From an uncultured Eubacteriales bacterium (GTDB lineage: Bacteria; Bacillota; Clostridia; Christensenellales; Aristaeellaceae): 7,112 nt of DNA. The notes beneath the pieces were generated by a model that ran no database searches, had not been told where the DNA came from, and worked only from the letters and a program-made list of their open reading frames with translations. A program made the position numbers and the translations under genes. Position 1 is the stretch's first letter; each line of letters starts with the position of its first letter. The stretch covers positions 1-7,112 of the forward strand of contig USCR01000122.1 of assembly GCA_900553295.1 (NCBI GenBank). The letters run 5' to 3'. Below, one piece after another: positions 1 to 6,410 of this stretch.

Positions 1-173
1 ACGCCAACAAGACCATTCCCGTGATGACTTCGCTGTTCTTCGGCACCTATACCATTGAATGGAACATGGCCATGGCCGCGCTGACCATGACCATCATCCC
101 GGTGATCATCTTCTATTTCAGCGCGCAGAAACACATCATCAAGGGCATCATGGCCGGCGCGGTCAAGGGCTAA
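1..173 (+). CDS. Carbohydrate ABC transporter permease, C-terminal end (partial)
   Basis: This is the last 56 codons of an integral membrane permease, read from base 3 to the TAA at 171-173; the start lies outside the window. The translation contains a hydrophobic stretch (ALTMTIIPVIIFYF) that would be the last membrane helix. It is followed by the tail AQKHIIKGIMAGAVKG, which is a hallmark of the MalG-type permeases of CUT1 sugar importers (binding-protein-dependent transport inner membrane component). In that family the protein pairs with a MalF-like permease, a lipoprotein binding protein and an MsmX-type ATPase. The GH65 phosphorylase starts 12 bases after the stop, and its ribosome site overlaps the stop, so the two are almost surely one operon and the imported sugar is probably the phosphorylase substrate. 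The sugar itself cannot be read from this fragment. Confidence 0.88.
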   Translation, partial: ANKTIPVMTSLFFGTYTIEWNMAMAALTMTIIPVIIFYFSAQKHIIKGIMAGAVKG

Positions 174-185
174 GGAGGGCTGAAC

Positions 186-2474
186 ATGCAAAGAATCTAT
201 TCGGTGCACTCCACTGCGCCCACGCACGATCAGCTTGCCCTGCAGGAAACGATCTTTCATAACGCCAATGGTTATCTGGGCGTGCGCGGCACCCTGGAAG
301 AAGGGGCGCCCCAGGGCATGGACACCATGCGTGGCGCCTATGTGAACGGCTTTTATGAAATCGTGCCCATGAAGCAGGCGGAAAAGCTGACCCATGTGCG
401 CGAGGACAAGGAAAGCATGATCAACGTGGCGGACATGCAGGGAATCCGCTTCTGCCTGGGGGGAGAGTGGTTTTCCCAATGGACGGGCACGCTGGTGGCA
501 TGCGAGCGCAGGCTGGATATGGATCGCGGAATCACCGAACGCCGCGTTACGTGGCGCTCGCCCCAGGGACGGGAGACCGCCCTTTGCTTCCGCCGCATGG
601 CCAGCTTTGCGGAGCCGTCCCTGTTCCTGATCGACTGCGAAGTCACCCCGCTCAACTATGCGGGACAGGTGGAGGTGGAGAGCACCCACCTGGCACTGGT
701 GAAAAACTATGCCAACCCCAATGATCCCCGCCTGGCGGGAGAAAGCGAATGCCACCTTGTTCCCACTGGCCACCTGATCGAGGAAGGGGCCAGCTACCTG
801 AGCACGCGCACCCGCGTGAGCGGCCTGTCGCTGACCACCGGCGTAAAGCACGCCCTGACGCCAGCCGCGGAAGATGCGCGCACGGTCTATGACCCCGGGG
901 CACACGCGGCCGCGTTCCATGCCTGCGTAACCATAGAACAGGGGCAAACGCTGCGGCTGCAAAAATACTGCGTCTTCTCCGATGAACGGCGGCATGGCGA
1001 TACGCTTGCCGCCGCACGGCAGGCCATGGCCAGGAGCTTTGGCCAGGCGGACGCGCTCTACCGTGCCCAGCAGGATGCGCTTACAGCCTTCTGGGAAAAT
1101 GCGGATACCACCATTCAGGGGGACAACGACAGCAACCTGTCCATGCAGTTCAACCTTTACCAGCTCTTTCAGTCCGCCGGGCGCGACGGGTTGTGCAGCA
1201 TCGCGGCCAAGGGCCTTTCGGGGGAAGGGTATGAGGGGCACTATTTCTGGGATACGGAAATGTACATGATGCCCTTCTTCACCCTCACCATGCCGCAGCT
1301 TGCGCGCAAGCTCCTGGGGTACCGCTACCGCACGTTGGACGCGGCGCGGGAAAACGCCCGCCTGCTGGGGCATGGGAAGGGTGCGCTGTATCCCTGGCGA
1401 ACGATTGCCGGACGGGAGTGCAGCGGATACTTCCTGGCAGGCACGGCGCAATATCACATTGTTGGGGATATTGCCTACGCGGTGGGCATGTACTACGACG
1501 CCACCGGCGACCGGGAATACCTGATTTCTGAGGGCGCGGAGCTGCTGCTGGAAACGGCGCGGCTGTGGATGGATGTGGGACATGTGGCGGAGGGCACCTT
1601 CCGCATCAACTGCGTGACGGGCCCCGATGAATACACCTGCCTGGTCAACAACAATTACTATACCAACGCATGCGCCAAAAACAATCTGGAGTTGGCGGTG
1701 CGCGCGGCCCACCTGCTGGAGGAGTGGGGCGCGTATGACCCGTGGGCAGCCCGTCTGGGCGTGACCCATGAGGAGCTGGACGCGTTTGCCCATGCCGCGG
1801 AAATCATGTACCTGCCTTACGACGAAACCCTGGGCATCAATCCCCAGGACGACAGCTTCCTGAAAAAGCCCGTGTGGGACCTGGCCGCAACGCCCCGGAA
1901 AAACTTCCCCCTGCTGCTCCACTACCATCCCTTGCAGCTGTACCGCTATCAGGTATGCAAACAGGCGGATACCGTGCTGGCACATGTGCTGTTTGAAGGC
2001 CTGGCGGATGCGGGCGTGCGTGAACGGTCCTTCCGGTACTATGAGAAGATTACCACCCACGATTCCTCCCTGTCCAACTGCATCTTTTGTATTGATGCCT
2101 GCCGTCTGGGCCTGCGCCAGGAGGCACGCGCCTACTTTGGCGACAGCGTGAAGACAGACCTGCTCAACACGCATGGCAACAGCAAGGACGGCATCCATAC
2201 GGCCAACATGGGCGGTTGCTATATGGCGGTGGTCAAGGGATTTGCGGGACTGCGGCTGTGCGCGGACGGTGTGCGGATGGACCCCTTCCTGCCGGAAGGG
2301 TGGACCGGGCTCCAATTTTCTTTCCAGTACCGGGGAAGCAGACTGCGCTTCCAAATGGAGGGCGACACCTACAGCGTGCGCCTGCTATCCGGCGGACCGG
2401 TTTCGGTCTTTACCCGGGAGAAAGCCTTCCGCCTGGAACACCCGGGTGACGAAGCGGTGGGCAATACGCGCTAG
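186..2474 (+). CDS. GH65 disaccharide phosphorylase (kojibiose/trehalose/nigerose-type)
   Basis: A complete 762-residue cytoplasmic enzyme, the usual length for glycoside hydrolase family 65. Family members split an alpha-linked glucose disaccharide with phosphate into beta-glucose 1-phosphate and a sugar. The N-terminal beta-sandwich covers about residues 1-270, the (alpha/alpha)6 barrel about 320-690, and a small C-terminal beta domain follows. Visible motifs: FWDTE at 354-358 (substrate site), GPDEY at 479-483 with E482 as the expected general acid, KQAD at 592-595, and HDSSLS at 625-630 with MGG at 675-677 in the expected phosphate-binding area. The acceptor loop reads ECSGYF at 411-416, not the HNE tract I recall for maltose phosphorylases, so kojibiose, trehalose or nigerose is more likely than maltose. 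ATG 186 is chosen because AAGGAGG at 172-178 precedes it by 7 bases. No beta-phosphoglucomutase gene follows, although one is a frequent partner. There is no signal peptide. Confidence 0.93.
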   Translation: MQRIYSVHSTAPTHDQLALQETIFHNANGYLGVRGTLEEGAPQGMDTMRGAYVNGFYEIVPMKQAEKLTHVREDKESMINVADMQGIRFCLGGEWFSQWTGTLVACERRLDMDRGITERRVTWRSPQGRETALCFRRMASFAEPSLFLIDCEVTPLNYAGQVEVESTHLALVKNYANPNDPRLAGESECHLVPTGHLIEEGASYLSTRTRVSGLSLTTGVKHALTPAAEDARTVYDPGAHAAAFHACVTIEQGQTLRLQKYCVFSDERRHGDTLAAARQAMARSFGQADALYRAQQDALTAFWENADTTIQGDNDSNLSMQFNLYQLFQSAGRDGLCSIAAKGLSGEGYEGHYFWDTEMYMMPFFTLTMPQLARKLLGYRYRTLDAARENARLLGHGKGALYPWRTIAGRECSGYFLAGTAQYHIVGDIAYAVGMYYDATGDREYLISEGAELLLETARLWMDVGHVAEGTFRINCVTGPDEYTCLVNNNYYTNACAKNNLELAVRAAHLLEEWGAYDPWAARLGVTHEELDAFAHAAEIMYLPYDETLGINPQDDSFLKKPVWDLAATPRKNFPLLLHYHPLQLYRYQVCKQADTVLAHVLFEGLADAGVRERSFRYYEKITTHDSSLSNCIFCIDACRLGLRQEARAYFGDSVKTDLLNTHGNSKDGIHTANMGGCYMAVVKGFAGLRLCADGVRMDPFLPEGWTGLQFSFQYRGSRLRFQMEGDTYSVRLLSGGPVSVFTREKAFRLEHPGDEAVGNTR

Positions 2475-2813
2475 AGGACGCAAAGAAGGGGCGCCCCCAA
2501 ACCGGGAAAAGACCTTCCATGCCTTCTTGCATCAAGTCGAATGCCCCAGGGCCACGGTGCCAGGTTAAGCCGTTGCGGCGGCTGCCCCTATTGGAGAAAA
2601 ATAAAGAAAGGGACTTGCGCGCCCGTTGGAGCTCGCTGATTGCGTACCTTCAACGCTACCACACGGACGCGCAGGTCTCATTTTTTTGTTACGGTACGTA
2701 TGCCTTGCAGATTCACAGGGGGCATGGAAAGCCTACGCTTGTCCCCCACTCCTTGTGCTCAATGTATGCAGCGAGACGGGAGACTGCATGACGGTAGACA
2801 CACGCGCGCACGC
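2475..2813. other. Gene-free stretch after the phosphorylase gene
   Basis: About 340 bases in which I recognise no gene. The open frames here give arginine- and cysteine-rich translations with no family resemblance, and they lack a ribosome site. A perfect GGGGCGCCCC palindrome lies at 2488-2497 just after the stop but has no loop and no T-tract, so it is not a convincing terminator. A run of seven T's occurs near 2681-2687 without a good stem before it. The stretch may be an untranslated trailer or a decayed remnant. Confidence 0.5.
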
Positions 2814-2863
2814 AAAAACGCTTCCTGACACAGGGAGAAAGCACTCCCTGGCTCAGAAAGCGT
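2814..2863 (-). terminator. Intrinsic terminator for the minus strand
   Basis: A long hairpin: the arm at 2819-2828 pairs with 2853-2862 (10 positions, one C/A mismatch), then a 2x2 internal loop, then CAGGGAG (2831-2837) pairs perfectly with CTCCCTG (2844-2850) around a 6-base loop. Read on the minus strand it runs straight into five T's (AAAAA at 2814-2818 on plus), the standard shape of a rho-independent terminator. It would end transcripts coming leftwards from the serine hydrolase gene, leaving a trailer of about 300 bases. On the plus strand no T-tract follows. Confidence 0.75.
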
Positions 2864-2892
2864 ATCAGATTGTCAATACATTTTCGGGAGAT

Positions 2893-2926
2893 GTCGGAGG
2901 GGGCCCAGCCCCTCCGACTTTCGTTT
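2893..2926 (+). terminator. Intrinsic terminator for the plus strand
   Basis: A perfect 10-base-pair GC-rich stem (GTCGGAGGGG at 2893-2902 with CCCCTCCGAC at 2909-2918) around a 6-base loop, followed by the T-rich TTTCGTTT at 2919-2926. It is placed to end plus-strand transcription from the permease and phosphorylase operon, although it lies about 420 bases past that operon's last stop. The T-tract is interrupted by CG, so efficiency may be moderate. Confidence 0.7.
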
Positions 2927-2958
2927 GTATCCAGCGGATTTGCCGGCTTCGCAGATCG

Positions 2959-3064
2959 TTGATTTTGCTTGCAAAATCAATTCCTTACAAATTCGGGCGA
3001 CCTTTGGTTGAACGAATTTGCCACTTTTTCCACACGCTGAAGCCACCGGCTGAGCCGGCGGCTT
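2959..3064. repeat. Cluster of three further hairpins, possible dispersed intergenic repeat or structured RNA
   Basis: Three inverted repeats follow the plus-strand terminator within about 110 bases. TTGATTTTGC (2959-2968) pairs perfectly with GCAAAATCAA (2971-2980) over a 2-base gap. CAAATTCG (2988-2995) pairs perfectly with CGAATTTG (3013-3020), and inside it CGACC/GGTTG forms a second stem around TTT. AAGCC-A-CCGGC (3040-3050) pairs with GCCGG-C-GGCTT (3054-3064) with one mismatch. None is followed by a clear T-tract. The first two are much more AT-rich than the neighbouring genes. The dense head-to-tail arrangement is more like a mobile or dispersed palindromic element than ordinary spacer, but only a genome search can show this. 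Confidence 0.5.
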
Positions 3065-3118
3065 CTTGGTCAGGCCTTGCAATGTAGGCGCATTTTTATA
3101 CAGGGTTCAGCGGAAATG

Positions 3119-4030
3119 TCATAGACTTTCCAACAAGGAGAGATAAGCGGGCTTCACGCGCTCAAAATCGCCGCTTTCCGGGCACTGGATCGATACCGCA
3201 TAACCTTTTTCGGGCAATATCGCGGTGATTTGGCCATAGGCGCCGTCTGCGCGGAACGCCCCCGGGTAGCCAAGCTTCCAGAACTGGTAGCCGTAACCAC
3301 ACAGCCAACGGTCTTCGGGACCTTCGGTGCTGATTTGCTTTGCTCCTGCGGCATGAACCCAGGCGGGGTCCAGAAGCTGCTGACCTTTCCAGCGCCCTTG
3401 CCCTAGGTACAGCTGACCCAATTTGATCATATTGCCAATGGTCAGATACAATCCAGAAGCCCCAAAGGAGTGTCCCATGGGGTCCATTTCCCAGGTGGGA
3501 TATCCCATTTCCATGGGTGCGAACATTTTTTCAAATAGATAGGCAATCAGGGTTTTCCCGGTGGCTTTTTCCACCATGCGCCCGCAGAGATAGGTGTCCC
3601 CGTTGTTGTAGCAGTGCTGCGTTCCGGGCGCGCGAAGAAGGGGATGCGCAAACAGGTACTTGAGGTAATCCGGGAAACCTTCCCCAGCCCAGCGTTGATT
3701 CATCATCAGCAGCGGCTGACCAACACCGCTGGACATCATCAGGCAGTCCCGCAGCGTTACGCTGTCCCAGGCAGGATCAACATCTGCGGGTAGAGACTCC
3801 GGGAAGCATGCCGCAGGACGGTCGTCAAGAGACAAAAGCCCCTCGGAAATGGCGAAACCAACGGCGGTGCTGGTGAAACTTTTCGTATGGGAATAAATAT
3901 TCCTGGCGAAGCCAGGCACGAAATGATGCTCAAACAGCAGCTGCTGTTCATCGGCCACGGCGATGGCTTCCACGCCCAACCTGTCTGCCTGTACCTGGGT
4001 TACAAAATCGAGCAATGCCTTTGTGTTCAA
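3119..4030 (-). CDS. Serine hydrolase, beta-lactamase/penicillin-binding-protein fold (Beta-lactamase family, PF00144-like)
   Basis: A 303-residue protein of the class C beta-lactamase-related serine hydrolase family, whose members include esterases, DD-peptidases and 6-aminohexanoate-dimer hydrolases. The nucleophile motif SxxK is S47-H-T-K50, followed by the typical helix SFTSTAVGFA and the GLLSLDD segment at 64-70. The second motif is Y141-N-N143 (YxN). The third, usually KTG or HxG, appears as D262-G-A-Y-G at 262-266. No signal peptide or membrane segment is visible, so it probably acts in the cytoplasm. It is shorter than many family members. The start is TTG at 4028-4030: there is no ATG before about residue 98, and AAGGGAGG lies 9 bases upstream. 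It points toward the phosphorylase gene. A glycosidase remnant in the same orientation lies 71 bases upstream, suggesting a former shared operon. Substrate is unknown; a true antibiotic beta-lactamase is unlikely. Confidence 0.82.
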   Translation of the reverse strand: MNTKALLDFVTQVQADRLGVEAIAVADEQQLLFEHHFVPGFARNIYSHTKSFTSTAVGFAISEGLLSLDDRPAACFPESLPADVDPAWDSVTLRDCLMMSSGVGQPLLMMNQRWAGEGFPDYLKYLFAHPLLRAPGTQHCYNNGDTYLCGRMVEKATGKTLIAYLFEKMFAPMEMGYPTWEMDPMGHSFGASGLYLTIGNMIKLGQLYLGQGRWKGQQLLDPAWVHAAGAKQISTEGPEDRWLCGYGYQFWKLGYPGAFRADGAYGQITAILPEKGYAVSIQCPESGDFERVKPAYLSLLESL

Positions 4031-4039
4031 AGCGTTGAA

Positions 4040-4047
4040 CCTCCCTT
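4040..4047 (-). promoter_or_regulatory. Ribosome binding site that fixes a TTG start
   Basis: CCTCCCTT on the plus strand is AAGGGAGG on the minus strand, 9 bases before the TTG at 4030. It is the only strong ribosome site near the beginning of this frame and supports TTG as the initiation codon. Confidence 0.7.
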
Positions 4048-4101
4048 GCTGCCTGTATGGTGTTCATGGGTCCTGATGGGAAAAAAGCGCCCAGCCATCT
4101 G

Positions 4102-4443
4102 CTATGCCAAGTCACAATGCAGCAATACGCAGTCACAACCCGCCAGAGCAATTTCCAATACGGGGCCCCGCACACGCATGCTCCCGTCCGCATTGGTGAA
4201 CAAAGCATGCTCTGGAAGTGTGCCTATGCGCGCAACCGGCAAGGTGAGGGTGGCGGATTCCGGATGAAAATGAAACGCTGCCAGGTAAATCCGGCCTGCA
4301 TCCTGACGATAGAAGAACCGGCTTGCCTTTTCCCCATCATGATATTCAACGGGGAGGAAGGCTTTTCCTTCGCGCGCTATTTCCAGAAATTCACGTTCAT
4401 CTGCGCCCTGTGCCCTGCCCGCAGCCCGACGCAGACGTGCCCG
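4102..4443 (-). pseudogene. C-terminal remnant of a glycoside hydrolase (start missing)
   Basis: An open frame on the minus strand without a usable start codon; it ends at TAG (4102-4104) and is closed upstream by TAA at 4444-4446. The translation has normal coding composition and reads like the end of an alpha-galactosidase-like glycoside hydrolase: EFLEIAREGKAFLPVEYHDG, then a beta-rich stretch containing RIYLAAFHFHPESATLTLP, and the ending LEIALAGCDCVLLHCDLA. This is the pattern of a C-terminal beta-sandwich in which strands finish with a 'sugar/nucleotide-independent' LLxC tail. The catalytic barrel is absent; on its N-terminal side the frame runs directly into the oppositely oriented M24 gene. 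It lies upstream of, and in line with, the serine hydrolase gene. Family assignment is from memory of such tails, not from a search; the exact GH family (GH36 or GH27-like) is uncertain. Confidence 0.55.
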
Positions 4444-4445
4444 TT

Positions 4446-4688
4446 ATGCTGACCGACCGAACCATCGCGCAGCGCATGCAAAAGCTCCTTGCGCAAATGG
4501 TCCGGGAAGGCTATGCAACATTGATAATCTATGGCGACGTGGAGCATAGCGGTAATTTCGAGTATCTGACCGGGTTTATGACCCGCTTTGAGGAAGGATT
4601 GCTGGTTTTGCATGCCGACGGCCGTGCCGCGATCCTGGTGGGCAATGAAAATATCAAGCTGGCCCGGCATTGCCGCATTCCGGCGTAG
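4446..4688 (+). pseudogene. M24 (Xaa-Pro peptidase-like) gene, N-terminal fragment ending at an in-frame TAG
   Basis: This encodes the creatinase N-terminal-type domain of an M24 family protein: RMQKLLAQM, then LIIYGDVEHSGNFEYLTGF, then RFEEGLLVL and ILVGNENIKLARH. It ends at TAG (4686-4688). The following codons stay in the same frame and continue the family pattern (VLHCP, SLPNQPM), so the stop is a single nonsense codon inside one gene, not a natural end. ATG 4446 is the first ATG but has no ribosome site before it. The frame is open back to a TTG at 4323, and the residues from about 4383 (PEIHVHLRPVPCPQPDADVPV) look like plausible M24 N-terminal sequence, so the original protein may have begun further upstream, with its start lost to rearrangement. 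That upstream part overlaps the minus-strand glycosidase remnant. Confidence 0.72.
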
Positions 4689-4703
4689 GTACTGCACTGC
4701 CCC

Positions 4704-5783
4704 ATGCCGTCTTTGCCGAATCAGCCCATGACGGGCGAGCGCCCCCTGGAGGAACTCCTGCGGGATGCAGGCGTTCAGCTCCATCAGAAAACCGGTCTGG
4801 TGGGCTGGAAACGCTTTACCGGCGGTGACGGATGCAACGGGAAGCGTTTTGATTTGCCATACTTCATGGGTGATGCCATCCGCCAGGTGGCCGGCATGGA
4901 TGCCATGGAAAACGCCACGGCGCTGTTTATCGGCCCCGAAGGTGTGCGCAGGACTAACACGGCCAATGAGATCGCGCACTATGCGTATGGCTCAGCGCTT
5001 GCTTCTGACGGCGTGCTTCGGGCAATGCAGGCAATCCGTCCGGGCATGCGGGAGCTGGAACTGGGCGGGCTCCTGCATGCCCATGGCCAGCGTTGCAGTG
5101 TGACCACCATATGCGCTGCGGGTCCCCGGTATGAGAAAGGGAACCTGTATCCGTCTGCCCGAACGGTAGCCCTTGGTGACCCGGTGTCCCTCACCTGCGG
5201 ATACCGGGGTGGGCTGGCAAGCCGGTGCGCATATGCCGTGGCGTCGGCTGATCAGCTGCCACCTTCCCAGCGCGATTGTGTGGAGGCGCTGTCTGCGCCG
5301 TATTTCGCGGCGCTGACCGCCTGGCTGGAGAACTTCCGGCCGGGAATGAACGGCGGCGAACTGTATGCGCTGATCCAGGCAGTGCTTCCCCAGGAAACGT
5401 TCCGCTGGAACCTTTGCCCCGGGCACCTGACTGCGGAGGAAGAATGGCTTTGCAGCCCCATCTATGCGGGGCCCGCGGAAAAACTTCTCAGCGGTATGCT
5501 GATACAGCTGGACATCATTCCCTCCTTGCCAGGCTATGCGGGTACAGGCTGCGAAAACGGTATTGCCTTGGCGGACGCGACGCTGCGGGCGGCAATCCGC
5601 GCGGAATATCCCCAAATGCGGCAGCGTATGCAGGAACGCCGGCAATATATGCTGCATTATCTGGGCATACGTTTGCCGGAATGGGTGCTGCCCTTAAGCA
5701 GCGGCGTGGCCTATCTGCGCCCTTATTTATTGGACAAACAACGTGCGTTGACTTACAACCATGACGAAGAGGAATGCAAATGA
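4704..5783 (+). CDS. M24 family metallopeptidase-like protein, C-terminal part downstream of the nonsense codon
   Basis: A 359-residue open frame that continues the interrupted M24 gene in the same frame; with the N-terminal piece it would make about 445 residues, normal for the family. The pita-bread domain covers about residues 85-330: NEIAHY near the domain start, DPVSLTCGYRGG at 159-170, CPGHLTAEEEW with H241, MLIQLDIIPS with D270, and GCENGIALAD with E284. The two aspartates expected in active prolidase/aminopeptidase P (a D in the LLIDxG-type strand and the SDxTR-type motif) are absent: the positions read SLTCGYRGG and SRCAY. I recall this as a feature of a Firmicutes M24 subgroup, so the loss of metal ligands is probably older than the stop codon. 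No ribosome site precedes ATG 4704, so separate translation would depend on reinitiation 15 bases after the TAG. The gene overlaps the ROK kinase start by ATGA, indicating former co-translation. Best regarded as part of a pseudogene. Confidence 0.7.
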   Translation: MPSLPNQPMTGERPLEELLRDAGVQLHQKTGLVGWKRFTGGDGCNGKRFDLPYFMGDAIRQVAGMDAMENATALFIGPEGVRRTNTANEIAHYAYGSALASDGVLRAMQAIRPGMRELELGGLLHAHGQRCSVTTICAAGPRYEKGNLYPSARTVALGDPVSLTCGYRGGLASRCAYAVASADQLPPSQRDCVEALSAPYFAALTAWLENFRPGMNGGELYALIQAVLPQETFRWNLCPGHLTAEEEWLCSPIYAGPAEKLLSGMLIQLDIIPSLPGYAGTGCENGIALADATLRAAIRAEYPQMRQRMQERRQYMLHYLGIRLPEWVLPLSSGVAYLRPYLLDKQRALTYNHDEEECK

Positions 5784-6331
5784 GCATGCTGTACATTGGC
5801 GTTGACATCGGTGGCACAGCCACCAAATATGGGGTATTTACCGTGGAAGGGAAGCTGATAAGCAAGTGGGAGGCTCCCACTGCGCTGGGGCAGCATGGGA
5901 GCGGGATCCTGCCGGCAGTGGCCGGGCAGCTTACGTCCTGGGTTGCGTCCCATGGGTATGCCATGGAGCAGATTGACGGGGTAGGCGTTGGCATACCTGG
6001 ACCGGTGCGGAATGATGGCAAAGTGGAACGCTGCGTCAATTTGGACTGGCATGATGTGGTCCCGGCGCAGGAGCTTTCTGCACTGCTCCAGGGGATTCCG
6101 GCGGCTGCGGGCAATGACGCCAACATGGCCGCCATGGGGGAATACTGGCAGGGGAGCGGCAAGGGATACCGCAGTGCTGTTTTTATCACGCTGGGAACAG
6201 GGGTAGGCAGCGGCATCATACTGGATGGGAAAATGATTCATGGGGCCAAAGGCCTTGGCGGAGAGGTTGGACACATTGTGGTGGACCCTACCGAGCCGGA
6301 GCAATGCGGGTGCGCGGGGAACGTACAGTGA
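5780..6331 (+). pseudogene. ROK family sugar kinase, truncated at the zinc motif
   Basis: The first 183 residues of a ROK (repressor, ORF, kinase) family kinase, typically a glucokinase or related hexose kinase of about 310-320 residues. Visible are the phosphate-binding DIGGT at 9-13, GVGIPGPV at 69-76, GNDAN at 111-115 with the catalytic base D113, TLGTGVGSG at 137-145 and GGEVGH at 160-165 with the zinc-ligand histidine H165. The zinc motif normally reads CxCGxxGC; here it begins CGCAGN (176-181) and then breaks into VQ and a TGA, so the third cysteine and the whole C-terminal region are missing. The start is ATG 5780, because AAGAGGA at 5767-5773 is 6 bases upstream and it forms an ATGA overlap with the M24 stop; the ATG at 5774 touches that site. 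The remaining protein should not fold as a working kinase. A promoter for another gene begins 47 bases after the stop. Confidence 0.85.
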
Positions 6332-6377
6332 CCTTCGGATAATATGCGGTACTGCTGGCATCTCCTTCTCCTGCCCA

Positions 6378-6406
6378 TTGACAAACTAATAGCATTAGTA
6401 TACAAT
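6378..6406 (+). promoter_or_regulatory. Sigma-A promoter of the TetR gene
   Basis: A perfect -35 box TTGACA (6378-6383), an optimal 17-base spacer, and a -10 box TACAAT (6401-6406, 5 of 6 to consensus). Transcription would start near 6412-6414, just before the ribosome site at 6425-6431. Both operator palindromes overlap or adjoin this promoter, so a bound repressor would block polymerase. Confidence 0.85.
6386..6398 (+). promoter_or_regulatory. Operator copy 1 (palindrome between -35 and -10)
   Basis: CTAATAGCATTAG: CTAAT and ATTAG are reverse complements around a 3-base core AGC. It fills most of the -35/-10 spacer. It is the exact reverse complement of the second copy at 6411-6423. Presumed binding site for a dimer of the TetR-family protein encoded immediately downstream. 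Confidence 0.8.
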
Positions 6407-6410
6407 GAAA

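Noticed and set aside
2488..2497. GGGGCGCCCC palindrome just after the GH65 stop as a terminator
   Set aside because: It has no loop and no following T-tract; it is a short GC palindrome only.
2873..3082. Minus-strand 69-residue open frame in the hairpin region
   Set aside because: It is composed of hairpin arms, has no ribosome site that I can see and no family resemblance. If the region is a dispersed repeat, such frames would be predicted repeatedly as false hypothetical proteins.
2519..3087. Overlapping plus-strand frames (2519-2791, 2626-3087, 2640-2828)
   Set aside because: Three mutually overlapping frames with random-looking composition, no ribosome site, and one that runs through both terminators and the hairpins.
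4057..4452. 131-residue plus-strand frame between the serine hydrolase and M24 genes
   Set aside because: Cysteine-rich translation without family features; the minus strand over the same bases gives a much more protein-like glycosidase tail.
4686..4688. Genome-wide TAG recoding or pyrrolysine insertion
   Set aside because: The GH65 gene ends at TAG at its family-normal length and the glycosidase remnant also ends at TAG, so TAG acts as a stop; M24 proteins are not known pyrrolysine proteins.
4377..4979. 200-residue minus-strand frame opposite the M24 gene
   Set aside because: The plus strand shows clear M24 family motifs here; the minus translation has no recognisable pattern and is an antisense shadow of a GC-rich gene.
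4992..6361. Large minus-strand frames opposite the M24 and ROK genes
   Set aside because: Pro-, Arg- and His-rich shadows of GC-rich coding sequence; the sense strand carries the DIGGT, GNDAN and GGEVGH motifs.
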